Source: Streptomyces sp. ST2-7A
GTDB taxonomy: Bacteria > Actinomycetota > Actinomycetes > Streptomycetales > Streptomycetaceae
DNA length: 64,000 nucleotides
Reading direction: 5' to 3'
NCBI RefSeq assembly: GCF_021390475.1
Contig: NZ_JAJUWS010000001.1
Coordinates: 248,001-312,000 of the forward strand
Shown here piece by piece: positions 50,432-61,469 of this stretch. Every line of letters starts with the position of its first letter. The first letter of the stretch is position 1. A program made the translations under genes and the position numbers. Under the pieces are notes generated by a model that was not told where the DNA came from, did no database searches, and saw only the letters and a list, made by a program, of their open reading frames with translations.

Positions 50432-52140
50432 CAGCGCGTCCCCTCCCCGGGCCGGTCGTCGGTGGTCGGTTCGGTGTCCACCCCGGTGTCGCCGGCCGGG
50501 TCGGCGTCGGGGCCGGCGGGGCTCCCCGCCCCGGTACCGGTGGTGTCGGTTTCGGTGTCGCCGGCCGAACCGGTACCGACGGGCTCCGCGCCGGCGGCCC
50601 GGTCGGTCCCGGTGGGCTCGTCGCGGGGCTCGCCGACCCCGGCGGAGCGGGGGCCGTCCGTGCGAGCGGCGGTGTCATCGGCACCGGCGGCGGGGTCGGC
50701 GCCGGACGCGGGATCCGACGGACCGGGCGCGGCGGAGGTCCGGTCCCCCGCCGCGCGAGGGGTGCCGGTGTCGGTGACGCCGGGAGCGGAGGATGTCGCC
50801 GGACCGGTGTCGGAAGCCGCGTCGGAGGCCCGGCGGTGGCCGGCCGGCGCCGGCGCGGCGGCACCGCCCTTCCCGTCCTCGCCGGACTCCCGCTCCCCGG
50901 TCGGGACCTCCCCGGGTCGGGCGGTGTCGCCACGCGGGGGCTGGGGGTCCTGCCGGGCGGGGCGCGGGTCGTGCCAGGGCGCGTCGGCGCTGCGCGCGGC
51001 GTCTCCGTGCGCCGGGCCGGTGCTTCGACGCGGGCGCGACGGGGTCCGTTCGCCGGCGACCCCGGGTGCCGTGGCGGACGTGTCTCCCCCGGCCGCCCCG
51101 GCGGCGCGTTGGCTCGCCGAGCCGCCGCTCGCGGAACGGGTGCGCCGGCCGGCCGGCGGGGGCGTCCCCGCCCCCGTGTCGGTGCCGGCCGCCCGTTGGC
51201 CCGCCGAGCCCTCGCCGCCCTCGCCCGCCGAGCGGGCGCGACGGGGGCGTCCGTCCGCCGGAGTCGTGCCGCCCGCCTCCTCCGCGCCCGTGGGCGCGGA
51301 GGGGCGTTGGCTCGCCGAGCCCTCGCCCGCCGAGCGGGCGCGACGGGCGGATGGCGGGGGCGTACCGGTGCCGGTGGCGTCGCCGGTCTCCGTCGCCGGG
51401 TCGGCGGGGCGTTGGCTCGCCGACCCGGCGCTCGCGGACCGCGCGCGGCGCGGCACGGGGGCGTCCGCGCCCCCGGCGGCGCGCCGGCCGGCGATCGGTC
51501 GCGCGGCGGCCCGGCCCCGGGTCGGGGCGGCGGGCAGGGTCCCCTTCAGCGGACCCCACTCGTTCGGGTCCGGCACGCCCGGCGGCAGCATCTGGCGCCG
51601 CTTCGGCCCGCCGTGCCCCGGCTCGCCCGGCTCCTTCGCGCCGGGCCACGCCTTGGCCACCCGCGCGGCGAGGACGAAGCCCTTGCGCAGCGGGTGCCCC
51701 TCGAAGCCGTCGGGCAGCAGTAGCGGGGCCGGCGCCGGGTGGTCGGTGAATTCGATGCCGAACATCTCCCGGGTCTCCCGCTCGTGCCAGGCCGCGCCGG
51801 CCCACAGGCCGGTCGCGGTGGGCAGGGCGAGGGCCTCCGGGGGCAGGGCGGTGCGCAGCAGCAGCCGGCGCGGTGCCCCGCCGGGAGGGCCGAGGGCCAC
51901 CACGTGGGCGCAGACCAGCAGGCGTCCGTCCGGGTCGGGCCCGGCGGGGCCGCCGCTCTCGTCCACGGCGCTGAGCCAGTCGAAGAAGGTGCAGCCGAGT
52001 CGGTCGCGGGCGGTGCGAAGGGCGGTGATCCACTCCCCGGCGGGTACGTCCACGGTCAGCGTGTCGTAGGCCTCCACGACCCGGGACCCGGCGCCGAAGA
52101 GTTCCTCCACGGGCTCGGGGAGCCATCCGGGGCCGCTCAC
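50431..52140 (-). CDS. nuoC: NADH-quinone oxidoreductase subunit C with long repetitive tail
   Basis: Residues 1-205 are a NuoC/30-kDa domain: DWLSAVDE, then [18 protein letters not shown] and [16 protein letters not shown]. Beyond this comes a 360-residue tail, predicted disordered, that more than doubles the usual size. The tail has four copies of an RRARSAxxGSASQR-type motif (about residues 231-244, 266-279, 300-316, 332-345) and then an acidic Asp/Thr/Gly-rich end. NuoD, often fused or adjacent to NuoC, is absent. GTG start overlaps the nuoB stop. The reading frame through the tail keeps strong streptomycete codon bias, so it is likely translated. Confidence 0.9.
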   Translation of the reverse strand: MSGPGWLPEPVEELFGAGSRVVEAYDTLTVDVPAGEWITALRTARDRLGCTFFDWLSAVDESGGPAGPDPDGRLLVCAHVVALGPPGGAPRRLLLRTALPPEALALPTATGLWAGAAWHERETREMFGIEFTDHPAPAPLLLPDGFEGHPLRKGFVLAARVAKAWPGAKEPGEPGHGGPKRRQMLPPGVPDPNEWGPLKGTLPAAPTRGRAAARPIAGRRAAGGADAPVPRRARSASAGSASQRPADPATETGDATGTGTPPPSARRARSAGEGSASQRPSAPTGAEEAGGTTPADGRPRRARSAGEGGEGSAGQRAAGTDTGAGTPPPAGRRTRSASGGSASQRAAGAAGGDTSATAPGVAGERTPSRPRRSTGPAHGDAARSADAPWHDPRPARQDPQPPRGDTARPGEVPTGERESGEDGKGGAAAPAPAGHRRASDAASDTGPATSSAPGVTDTGTPRAAGDRTSAAPGPSDPASGADPAAGADDTAARTDGPRSAGVGEPRDEPTGTDRAAGAEPVGTGSAGDTETDTTGTGAGSPAGPDADPAGDTGVDTEPTTDDRPGEGTR

Positions 52141-52784
52141 CGCTCCGCCTCCCGCTCACCGGCGGGCGCGCCCGGGGACGCGGGGGCGGCGTCGGACGGG
52201 CCGGCGGGCGCGGCCACCGGGGGCGCGTTCAGCGCGGTGGGCGGGGTCCGGCGCGGGGCGTACCGGTCGGCGGTGGACTCCTCGGCGATCCGTTCCTGGA
52301 GCTTGAGGATGCCCTGGAGCAGCGCCTCGGGTCGGGGCGGGCAGCCGGGCACGTACACGTCCACGGGGATGATCTGGTCCACGCCCTTGGTCACCGCGTA
52401 GGAGTCCCAGTAGGGGCCGCCGCAGTTGGAGCAGGCGCCGAAGGAGATGACGTACTTGGGTTCCGGCATCTGCTCGTACAGTCGGCGCACGGCGGGCGCC
52501 ATCTTGTCGGTGACGGTGCCGGAGACGACCATCAGGTCGGCCTGGCGGGGGCCGGGCGCGAAGGGGATGACGCCCAGTCGGATGAAGTCGTGTCGCGACA
52601 TCGAGGCGGCGATGAACTCGATGGCGCAGCAGGCGAGTCCGAAGTTGAAGACCCACAGGCTGTAGCGACGGCCCCAGTTGAGGATCACCTTCATCGGCTC
52701 GGGGGCGAGCCGGGCGAGGGGGCCGAGCAGCGGGCGGTTCCCGCGTGCGGCGCCCTCACCGCCTCCGATGGGCGTCAGGTCCAT
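52137..52784 (-). CDS. nuoB: NADH-quinone oxidoreductase subunit B
   Basis: A 215-aa subunit holding the N2 [4Fe-4S] cluster that reduces quinone. Ligand cysteines are present in [26 protein letters not shown] and [16 protein letters not shown]. The rest of the N2 region ([18 protein letters not shown]) is conserved. The C-terminal 45 residues are Ala/Pro-rich. ATG start overlaps the nuoA stop by ten bases. Confidence 0.97.
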   Translation of the reverse strand: MDLTPIGGGEGAARGNRPLLGPLARLAPEPMKVILNWGRRYSLWVFNFGLACCAIEFIAASMSRHDFIRLGVIPFAPGPRQADLMVVSGTVTDKMAPAVRRLYEQMPEPKYVISFGACSNCGGPYWDSYAVTKGVDQIIPVDVYVPGCPPRPEALLQGILKLQERIAEESTADRYAPRRTPPTALNAPPVAAPAGPSDAAPASPGAPAGEREAER

Positions 52785-53146
52785 GTGAGCACGCCCTTCC
52801 GCCAGGCATAGAGCAGTCCCAGGCCGAGCAGCCCGAGGAAGAGGAACATCTCCACCAGCGTCACCGCGCCGAAACCCGGGTCGGCGAAGATCGCGGCCCA
52901 GGGGAAGAGGAAGATCGCGTCCACCGCGAAGATGACGTAGAGGAAGGCGTACAGGTAGTAGCGGACCTGCGTGTGCGCCCAGCCCTCGCCCACCGGGTCC
53001 ACGCCGCACTCGTAGGGCAGCAGCTTCTCGCGGGTCGGCAGATCCGGCCTCAGCAGTCGACCGGCGGTGAAGGCGACGACGACGAACAGCACGCCGACGA
53101 CGGCCACCAGTCCGACGACCGTGTAGCCGTGGAAGTAGTCCGACAC
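52775..53146 (-). CDS. nuoA: NADH-quinone oxidoreductase subunit A
   Basis: A 123-aa membrane subunit with three helices and the diagnostic loop [44 protein letters not shown], which contains the conserved Cys and Glu/Asp residues near the quinone site. GTG start at 53146. First gene of the ten-gene operon that runs to nuoN; its promoter must lie in the gap to 53494. Confidence 0.96.
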   Translation of the reverse strand: MSDYFHGYTVVGLVAVVGVLFVVVAFTAGRLLRPDLPTREKLLPYECGVDPVGEGWAHTQVRYYLYAFLYVIFAVDAIFLFPWAAIFADPGFGAVTLVEMFLFLGLLGLGLLYAWRKGVLTWT

Positions 53147-53494
53147 CCGGCTTGCCCCTCCGTGACGCGCGACGCGGGATGTGCGGACCCGCGGCGCGGG
53201 CCCGTGCTGTGGGTCCGACTCCGGCGGGCGGGGCGGCCGTCCGCCGTGGTCGGGGGTCGCGACGGCGCGGTACGGGGCGCGGGGTCGCGGCGTTCGGCGG
53301 TTCGCCGGCGGCGGCGTGCCCGGGGGCGCGCACGGGTGGCGGTCCGTCGTACGGACGGGAGTCTAGGGGGTGGGCGGGCGGTTGTGACCGGCGCGTCGCC
53401 GTCCCCGGTCGATCCCGGGGTGGGGATATCCCCACCCCGGGATCGACCGGGGACCCCATGGCGCGGGGTCGGCCCCGAGCGGCAGGCTGGGCCC
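53147..53494. other. Divergent region between nuoA and the sensor kinase gene
   Basis: The gap of 348 bp holds the promoters for the nuo operon (minus) and for the two-component genes (plus). Its main feature is the 54-bp palindrome at 53401-53454. A smaller hairpin, GTCCGT-CGT-ACGGAC, lies at 53342-53356. No gene is supported; the ORFs through it read GC-biased shadow sequence. Confidence 0.6.
53401..53454. repeat. Perfect 54-bp palindrome
   Basis: The two 27-base halves are exact reverse complements with no loop; the centre is GGGGATATCCCC and the ends are GTCCCCGGTC and GACCGGGGAC. I checked all 27 base pairs. It lies 41 bp before the kinase start and 255 bp before the nuoA start. It could be an operator, a cruciform-forming site or a very stable RNA hairpin. 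Confidence 0.9.
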
Positions 53495-54979
53495 ATGAGC
53501 AGTCAGGGGGCCGCGACGGGCGGCGGAGGGAAGCGGGACGCGGGCGCGTCGACCGACGGGGAGCGCTCGACCGCCTTCCGGGAGCGGCACGGGGCTTCCC
53601 GGGGCCACGGCGGGCACCGTGACCGGGACGAGGGGCCCCCGGCCACGGAGGACGCCGCCCGGCCTCCCGACCATCCGGCACACGCCGGGGCCGGCTCCTG
53701 GTTCCGCGCGGTGGCACGCCTGGCCCTCGGCCCCCGCACCCTGCGGGAGGGCGTCTACCTGCTGCTGAACTTCCCGATCTCGACGGCGCTGTTCGTCTTC
53801 GCGGTCACCGGCCTGTCGGTGGGGGCCGGCCTCCTGGTGCTGTTCGTGGGGCTGCCGCTGTTGTGTCTGGTGCTGGTGGCGGTGCGCGGGGCGGGCTTCC
53901 TGGAGCGGACCCGGGCCCGGGCGCTGCTGCGGCTGGACGTGCCCCAGCCGCGTCCGCTGCGTCCGCGCGCCGGGCGCCGGGGAGCCCTGGCGTGGGCCGG
54001 GGCGGTGTTGCGCAGCGGGGAGTGCTGGCGGGCCACGGTCTACGCGCTCGTGCACTTCCCGTGGGCGGTCTTCACCTTCTGCACGGTGGTGGCGCTGTGG
54101 TCGGCCGCGCTGGGTCTGGTGTCGCTGCCGCTGTGGGTGTGGACGCTGGAGGAGCACCACCGTCCCGGTTTCAACGTGGACGGGCAGGGCGGGGGCTGGG
54201 TCTGGGACGGTCCGGCGGAGTACGCGCTGGCCGTGATCGTGGGCTGTGTGCTGCTGCTGCTCGCGGGCGGGATGATCCGGGGCCTGGCGCACGTGGACCG
54301 GATGCTGGTGGCGGGTCTGTTGGGACCGTCGGCCGAGCAGTCGCGGATCGAGGAGTTGGAGACGAACCGTTCGGTGGTGGTGGACGCCTCCTCCGCCGAC
54401 CTCCAGCGGATCGAGCGGGATCTGCACGACGGGGCGCAGGCGCGGCTGGTGGCGTTGGCGATGAGTCTCGGCATGGCCAAGGAGAAGCTGGAGGAGGACC
54501 CGGAGACGGCGGCGCGGATGGTGGACGAGGCGCACGGCGAGGTGAAGATGGCGCTCCAGGAGCTGCGGGACCTGGCCCGGGGCATCCGGCCGGCGATCCT
54601 CACCGACCGGGGTCTGGGGCCGTCGCTGTCGGCGGTGGCGTCGCGCTGCACGGTGCCGGTGGGGGTGGACGTGGATCTGCCTCAGCGGCCGGCGGAGGCG
54701 ATCGAGGGCATCGTCTACTTCACCGTCTCGGAGCTGTTGCAGAACGTGAGCAAGCACAGCGGCGGGAGCTCGGCGATGGTGGACATCTGGCGGGCAGGGG
54801 AGTGGCTGATGGTGCAGGTGGCCGACGACGGTCGGGGCGGGGCCCGGGCGGAGGGCGGCACGGGGCTGGCGGGGTTGGCGGACCGGCTGGAGGCGGTGGA
54901 CGGGCGGTTGATGCTCTCCTCGCCGGAGGGCGGGCCGACCACGGTGACCGCCGCGCTGCCCTGGCGGGGCCGCGCCTGA
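53495..54979 (+). CDS. NarL-type sensor histidine kinase
   Basis: A 494-aa sensor. A disordered charged N-terminus (residues 1-75) precedes a membrane sensor domain with about four helices ([77 protein letters not shown]). The HisKA_3 segment [14 protein letters not shown] carries the phospho-acceptor H311, and the ATPase domain shows [12 protein letters not shown] and the DDGRGGA box. The response regulator gene follows 151 bp downstream. Whether it controls the divergent nuo operon is a fair hypothesis from position only. Confidence 0.93.
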   Translation: MSSQGAATGGGGKRDAGASTDGERSTAFRERHGASRGHGGHRDRDEGPPATEDAARPPDHPAHAGAGSWFRAVARLALGPRTLREGVYLLLNFPISTALFVFAVTGLSVGAGLLVLFVGLPLLCLVLVAVRGAGFLERTRARALLRLDVPQPRPLRPRAGRRGALAWAGAVLRSGECWRATVYALVHFPWAVFTFCTVVALWSAALGLVSLPLWVWTLEEHHRPGFNVDGQGGGWVWDGPAEYALAVIVGCVLLLLAGGMIRGLAHVDRMLVAGLLGPSAEQSRIEELETNRSVVVDASSADLQRIERDLHDGAQARLVALAMSLGMAKEKLEEDPETAARMVDEAHGEVKMALQELRDLARGIRPAILTDRGLGPSLSAVASRCTVPVGVDVDLPQRPAEAIEGIVYFTVSELLQNVSKHSGGSSAMVDIWRAGEWLMVQVADDGRGGARAEGGTGLAGLADRLEAVDGRLMLSSPEGGPTTVTAALPWRGRA

Positions 54980-55130
54980 TCCCGGTCCCGCCCCGGCTCC
55001 CCCGTGCACGTCCGCTCCCCCGGCACCGGCGTCCCGGTGCCCGGACGACGGGGATCGACGGGGATCGACGGGTGAGATGCTGGGCGGGCCCCGCCGACGG
55101 CGGCGGGCGGGAACCGCGAGGGGGTTGCGG

Positions 55131-55796
55131 GTGACGGTGCGGGCGGTGATCGCCGAGGATTCGGTGCTGCTGCGCGAGGGGTTGACCCGGTTGTTGACCG
55201 ACCGGGGCCTGGAGGTGGTCGCGGGCGTCGGGGACGGCGAGGCGCTGGTGCGCGTGGTGGACGAGCTGGCGGCGGGCGACGGGGTGCCGGACGTGGCGGT
55301 GGTGGACGTGCGCATGCCGCCCACCCACACCGACGAGGGGTTGCGGGCGGCGGTGCGGCTGCGGCAGCGGTATCCGGGCCTGGGGGTGCTGGTGCTCTCC
55401 CAGTACGTGGAGGAGCAGTACGCCACCGAGCTGCTGGCCGGTTCCAGCCGGGGGGTGGGCTACCTGTTGAAGGACCGGGTGGCGGAGGTGCGGGAGTTCA
55501 CCGACGCGGTGCGGCGGGTCGCGGAGGGCGGCACGGCGCTGGACCCGGAGGTGGTCACCCAGTTGCTCGGGCGCAGCCGGCGGCAGGACGTGCTGGCGGC
55601 GTTGACACCGCGCGAGCGGGAGGTGCTGGGGTTGATGGCCGAGGGCCGCACCAACGCCGCCGTCGCGGCGCGGCTGGTGGTGAGCCACGGCGCGGTGGAG
55701 AAGCACGTGAGCAACATCTTCCTGAAACTGGGGCTGGCGCAGAGTGATACCGATCACCGCCGGGTGCTGGCGGTGCTGACCTACCTCAATTCCTGA
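55131..55796 (+). CDS. LuxR/NarL-family response regulator
   Basis: A 221-aa regulator. The receiver domain begins VTVRAVIAEDSVLLREGL, with acidic residues at 9-10 and the phosphorylation site D59 in VAVVDVRMP. The C-terminal LuxR HTH is LTPREREVLGLMAEGRTNAAVAARLVVSHGAVEKHVSNIFLKLGL (about residues 155-199). GTG at 55131 with GAGGGGG upstream. It is the evident partner of the preceding kinase. Target genes are not known. Confidence 0.93.
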   Translation: MTVRAVIAEDSVLLREGLTRLLTDRGLEVVAGVGDGEALVRVVDELAAGDGVPDVAVVDVRMPPTHTDEGLRAAVRLRQRYPGLGVLVLSQYVEEQYATELLAGSSRGVGYLLKDRVAEVREFTDAVRRVAEGGTALDPEVVTQLLGRSRRQDVLAALTPREREVLGLMAEGRTNAAVAARLVVSHGAVEKHVSNIFLKLGLAQSDTDHRRVLAVLTYLNS

Positions 55797-56204
55797 CCCG
55801 ACGCCGATGGTCCGCCGCTCGGACCTCCGGGCCGGCCGGTCGGGGCGCCCGCCGGGGGTCCGGGCGAGTGGGGCGCGCGACGCCGCACGGAGGTGCGCGC
55901 GAGGGCGCCGGAGGCCCGGACGCACCCCGAACCCGGCCCCCGGGCAGGGGTGATGGCCGCCCGGCCGGCCCGGGTGCCGACCGGCGCGACGGTGTGTTCC
56001 GGGACCCGACGGCGGCCCGACGGGTGGCGGGTCCCGGGTCGAAGGTCGGGGTGGGGGTCGGTCCGGGGGATGAGTCGCGAATCCCCTCCAAAAGGGACGA
56101 ATTCCCGTCTCATTTTCGGGTCCACGATGTGAGAGCCCCCGGGAAGGGCATCCTTACCCCCGTACGATGGCCGTCAGGAGCCGCCTCGAAGGAGGGCCAG
56201 AGAA
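55797..56204. other. Intergenic region upstream of korA
   Basis: A 408-bp gap with no supported gene. The part from about 56090 to 56165 is less GC-rich (containing GAATTCCCGTCTCATTTTCG) and is the probable korA promoter area. I saw no strong terminator for the response regulator gene, nor a clear operator. Confidence 0.4.
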
Positions 56205-58176
56205 GTGACCAGCCAGGCCGGCCCGGACACCCGGGACGCCGACACCCCCACCGACCCGGCCGCCGACACGGCGACGGGCGCGGCCGGGGCCGCACAGCCG
56301 TCCACCACCACCGAGGCGGGTACGACGGGCAAAGAGGTCAGGCGCCTGGACCGGGTGATCATCCGGTTCGCGGGCGACTCCGGCGACGGCATGCAGCTCA
56401 CCGGCGACCGCTTCACCTCCGAGACCGCCTCGTTCGGCAACGACCTCTCGACCCTGCCGAACTTCCCTGCCGAGATCCGCGCCCCCGCCGGCACCCTGCC
56501 CGGTGTCTCCTCCTTCCAGGTGCACTTCGCCGACCACGACATCCTCACGCCCGGCGACGCGCCGAACGTGCTGGTGGCGATGAACCCGGCGGCACTGAAG
56601 GCGAACATCGCGGACGTGCCGCGCGGTGCGGAGATCATCGTCAACACCGATGAGTTCACCACCCGCGCCATGGCCAAGGTCGGCTACGCCGCCAGCCCGC
56701 TGGAGGACGGCTCGCTGGAGGGCTACAGCATCCACCCGGTGCCGCTGACCACGCTGACGGTGGAGGCGCTCAAGGGCTTCGACCTCACCCGCAAGGAGGC
56801 GGGGCGGTCCAAGAACATGTTCGCGCTCGGCCTGCTGTCGTGGATGTACCACCGGCCGACCGAGGGCACCGAGAACTTCCTGCGGACCAAGTTCGCGAAC
56901 AAGCCGCACATCGCCGAGGCCAACCTGGCCGCCTTCCGGGCCGGCTGGAACTTCGGCGAGACCACCGAGGACTTCGCCGTCTCCTACGAGGTGGCCCCGG
57001 CGACCTCGGCGTTCCCGCCCGGCACCTACCGCAACATCTCCGGGAACCTGGCGCTGTCCCACGGACTGATCGCCGCGTCCCACCAGGCGGACCTACCGCT
57101 GTTCCTGGGCTCGTACCCGATCACCCCGGCCTCGGACATCCTGCACGAGTTGTCCAAGCACAAGAACTTCGGTGTGCGGACCTTCCAGGCCGAGGACGAG
57201 ATCGCCGGCATAGGCGCGGCACTGGGCGCCTCCTTCGGCGGCAGCCTGGGCGTGACCACCACCTCCGGCCCCGGCGTGGCGCTGAAGTCCGAGGCCATCG
57301 GCCTGGCGGTCTCCCTGGAACTGCCGCTGCTGATCGTGGACATCCAGCGCGGCGGCCCCTCCACGGGTCTGCCCACCAAGACCGAGCAGGCCGACCTGAT
57401 GCAGGCCATGTACGGCCGCAACGGCGAGGCGCCGGTGCCGATCGTGGCCCCGGCCACCCCGGCCGACTGCTTCGACGCCGCGATCGAGGCCGCCCGGATC
57501 GCGCTGGTCTACCGCACGCCGGTCTTCCTGCTCTCCGACGGCTACCTGGCCAACGGTTCCGAGCCCTGGCGGATCCCCGACCTCGAGGAACTGCCCGACC
57601 TGCGGGTGCGGTTCGCCACCGGACCGAACCACACCCTGGAGGACGGCACCGAGGTCTTCCACCCCTTCAAGCGGGACCCGGAGACCCTGGCCCGCCCGTG
57701 GGCCGTCCCCGGCACCCCCGGCCTCGAACACCGCATCGGCGGCATCGAGAAGCAGGACGGCACCGGCAACATCTCCTACGACCCGGCCAACCACGACTTC
57801 ATGGTCCGCACCCGGCAGGCCAAGATCGACGGCATCGAGGTCCCGGAGCTGGAGGTCGACGACCCGGGTGGCGAGGCCCGGGTGCTGGTGCTCGGCTGGG
57901 GCTCCACGCACGGCCCGATCACCGCGGCCACCCGCCGGCTGCGCCGGGCCGGCGACCGGATCGCCCGCGCCCACCTGCGCCACCTCAACCCCTTCCCCGC
58001 CAACCTCGGTGAGGTCCTGCGCCGGTACGACAAGGTGGTGATCCCGGAGATGAACCTGGGACAGCTCTCCGCCCTGCTGCGTGCCAAGTACCTCGTCGAC
58101 ATCGCGTCCGTCACGCAGGTCACCGGCCTGCCGTTCAAGGCCGAGCAGCTCGCGTCCGCGCTCAAGGAGGCAGTCG

Positions 58177-58187
<11 letters not shown>
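56205..58187 (+). CDS. korA: 2-oxoglutarate:ferredoxin oxidoreductase subunit alpha (gamma-alpha fusion)
   Basis: The 660-aa protein with KorB converts 2-oxoglutarate and CoA to succinyl-CoA, reducing ferredoxin. After a disordered N-terminus (1-45), the gamma domain (about 48-215) starts with RVIIRFAGDSGDGMQLTGDRF. The alpha domain follows, with SHGLIAASHQADLPLFLGSYPITPASDILHEL, TFQAEDEIAGIGAALGASF and TSGPGVALKSEAIGLAV. The C-terminus holds VLGWGSTHGPI and VVIPEMNLGQL. GTG start with GGAGGG eight bases upstream. It overlaps korB by 11 bases. Confidence 0.95.
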
Positions 58188-59259
<1,072 letters not shown>

Positions 59260-59286
59260 CGCCCGCACCGGCACCACCGTTCCACC

Positions 59287-59321
59287 CCGGCCCCCGCCGC
59301 GCCCCGCGCGGCGGGGGCCGG
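59287..59321 (+). terminator. Terminator after korAB
   Basis: CCGGCCCCCGCCGCG pairs with CGCGGCGGGGGCCGG in a perfect 15-bp stem with a 5-nt loop, 27 bp after the korB stop. Confidence 0.75.
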
Positions 59322-59450
59322 TGCGTTGGTGGGATGGGTGGGGGTGGGCGTCAGCCTTGCAGGGCCTCTTTCGCACGTTCGGGCGGAAAACTCCCCGATC
59401 AGAGGTCTAGGCCGATTTCGGCCACCAAGATACGGCTCATGGGAGTGCTG

Positions 59451-60032
59451 ATGAGTGTCGAACCCGGCCGCGCCTGGCCCCGCCCTCCGGTCGGTGGTTG
59501 GCGGGCCGAGGACCTGGACCGTCTGTCGGATCTGCCTCCCCACACGGAGCTGATCGACGGAAGTCTCGTTTTCACGAGTCCGCAGACCACCTTCCACGCC
59601 CGGGCCATCCGTGCGCTGGAGAACTCCCTTCTGGAGGCTGCTCCCCCGGAGTGGGATGTTCTGCGGGAGATGACGGTTCGCCTCGGGCCGAGGGATCGGC
59701 CGGAGCCCGATGTGCTGGTGGTTCGGACAGAGGTGTCGGAAGGCTCCGACATCACGTTCTTCACTCCCGGGGACGTACTTCTGGCCGTCGAGGTGGTCTC
59801 GCCCGACTCGCAGGCTCGGGATCGGGGCATCAAGCCGCGCAAGTACGCGGAGGCGGGCATCCGTCACTTCTGGCGGGTCGAACAGGAGGATGACCGGGTG
59901 GTGGCGTACGTCCACGCGCTGGATCCCGCGACCAGCTCGTACGTGCCCACCGGCGTCCACCACGAACGGTTGAAGGTGGACGTGCCCTTCCCCGTGGACG
60001 TCGATCTCGGAGCCGCCCTCCGTCGCCGGTGA
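59451..60032 (+). CDS. Uma2-family (PD-(D/E)XK-like) protein
   Basis: The 193-aa protein matches the Uma2 (DUF820) family, a restriction endonuclease-like fold. Visible parts are DLPPHTELIDGSLVFTSP (about 25-42), RDRPEPDVLVV with the conserved Asp, and LAVEVVSPDSQARDRGIKPRKYAEAGIRHFWRVE with the conserved Glu and Lys. ATG at 59451 has GGGAG five bases upstream; an ATG at 59439 is less likely. Uma2 genes are abundant in streptomycetes and cyanobacteria; no function is established. It stands alone here. Confidence 0.92.
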   Translation: MSVEPGRAWPRPPVGGWRAEDLDRLSDLPPHTELIDGSLVFTSPQTTFHARAIRALENSLLEAAPPEWDVLREMTVRLGPRDRPEPDVLVVRTEVSEGSDITFFTPGDVLLAVEVVSPDSQARDRGIKPRKYAEAGIRHFWRVEQEDDRVVAYVHALDPATSSYVPTGVHHERLKVDVPFPVDVDLGAALRRR

Positions 60033-60261
60033 ACCCCGGGGGACGTCCCCGCGAACGTTTCACCGGCGTTCGCGGACCTCCCCCGCCCCCGGTGCCCCGG
60101 CCACCGCGTACAGGACCATAATGTGGAACGGGAATGACACCCCCCTCGAACAGACTTACCTTCGAGGGGTGGCACGGTGCCGTGCGCGGCGCCGGGCTCT
60201 CCTTCTGGACGGGTTTCCGGGTTCCCCCGGATCCGCGACTTCTGCGGGAGGTTGGACAACT

Positions 60262-61332
60262 GTGGGCACCTCGACGGCCTCAGCGGCACATCGCGCGGGG
60301 ATGGCCTACGGCCTGACCGCCTTCGGCATGTGGGGACTCCTGCCCCTTTATTGGGCACTGCTGGCGAGCACCGGTCCGGCCGAGGTGATGGCGCACCGGA
60401 TGCTGTGGTCGCTGCCCACCTCGCTGCTGATCCTCGCCGTGGTCGGCCGGTGGGCGTGGATACCCGGGCTGCTCCGGCAGCCGAAGCGCCTGGGACTGGT
60501 CGCCGTCTCCGCCGCGCTCATCAGCGTCAACTGGTACCTGTTCATCTGGGCGGTCGCCAACGACCGCGTCATCGAGGCATCCCTCGGCTACTTCATCAAC
60601 CCGCTGATCACCATCGCGCTCGGCGTCCTGCTGCTGCGCGAGCGACTGCGGACGGCGCAGTGGGCGGCGGTGGGCATCGGCCTGCTGGCGGTCGTGGTGA
60701 TGGGCGTGGCCTACGGCCGGGTGCCGTGGCTGTCACTGGTGCTCAGCGTGACCTTCGCCCTCTACGGACTGGTGAAGAAGCGCACCGACCTCGACGGCCT
60801 GGAGGGCTTCAGCGCCGACGCCGCCCTCCAGTTCCTGCCCGCCCTGGGCTTCGTGATCCTGCTGACCGCGCGCGGGGAGTCGAGCTTCGTCGCCGAGGGC
60901 GCCGGGCACACCCTGCTGCTGATCGGCAGCGGCCTGGCCACCGCGCTGCCGCTGATCTTCTTCGGCGCGGCGGCGGTCCGCGTCCCGCTCTCCACGGTGG
61001 GCCTGATGCAGTACATCGCGCCCTCCACCATGTTCCTGCTCGGTGTGCTGGTCTTCGGCGAGGAGATGCCGCCGGAGCGGTGGATCGGCTTCGTGATGGT
61101 GTGGACCGCGCTGACCATCCTGACCTGGGACGTACTGCGGCAGGCCGGCCGCTCACGGGCGGCGCTGCGGGCCGCCGGGAGGGCGGCGGGGCAGCGGCTG
61201 GCCGAGAGCGCCCCGACCGGCCCACCGGAGGCGACGGCCATGACCGGCGGCATCCCGGCGGGGGCCGATGCGGGCGGTCCGGGGGGCGCCGGAAACGGAA
61301 CCGACGCCGGCTCGGCGACCCGACGCGGCTGA
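60262..61332 (+). CDS. rarD: EamA/RarD-type membrane transporter
   Basis: A 356-aa protein of the drug/metabolite transporter superfamily, RarD branch. Ten hydrophobic segments are visible, from GMAYGLTAFGMWGLLPLYWAL. RarD landmarks are EVMAHRMLWSLP, SVNWYLFIWAVANDRVIEASLGYFINPL and STVGLMQYIAPSTMFLLGVLVFGE. The Gly/Ala-rich tail is cytoplasmic. GTG at 60262 has GGGAGG about ten bases upstream. Substrate not known; a chloramphenicol-sensitivity phenotype gave the family its older annotation. Confidence 0.92.
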   Translation: MGTSTASAAHRAGMAYGLTAFGMWGLLPLYWALLASTGPAEVMAHRMLWSLPTSLLILAVVGRWAWIPGLLRQPKRLGLVAVSAALISVNWYLFIWAVANDRVIEASLGYFINPLITIALGVLLLRERLRTAQWAAVGIGLLAVVVMGVAYGRVPWLSLVLSVTFALYGLVKKRTDLDGLEGFSADAALQFLPALGFVILLTARGESSFVAEGAGHTLLLIGSGLATALPLIFFGAAAVRVPLSTVGLMQYIAPSTMFLLGVLVFGEEMPPERWIGFVMVWTALTILTWDVLRQAGRSRAALRAAGRAAGQRLAESAPTGPPEATAMTGGIPAGADAGGPGGAGNGTDAGSATRRG

Positions 61333-61366
61333 GGTGCAGCGGGGTGGGGCGCGGGAGCGGTCCGGA

Positions 61367-61414
61367 TTTCAGCGACTCACCGGGGTTTCGTGCACGACCG
61401 GAGGTTCGCTGAAA
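61367..61414. terminator. Inverted repeat between rarD and the CRISPR array
   Basis: TTTCAGCGA (61367-61375) and TCGCTGAAA (61406-61414) are a perfect 9-bp inverted repeat with a 30-nt loop. It lies 35 bp after the rarD stop and 56 bp before the first CRISPR repeat. It may be a weak terminator or part of the array leader. Confidence 0.4.
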
Positions 61415-61469
61415 AACCGGCCCCGAACCCGCCCTCTCGACCCCACCCCACCTGGACCTTCACAATGGG

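Noticed and set aside
53402..53453. The long palindrome as an ordinary terminator
   Set aside because: No gene ends next to it: nuoA and the kinase gene both point away. It lacks a loop and a T-run.
56154..57083. Antisense open frames opposite korA with apparent ATP/GTP-like motifs
   Set aside because: They mirror the codon bias of korA and have no conserved domain on inspection.
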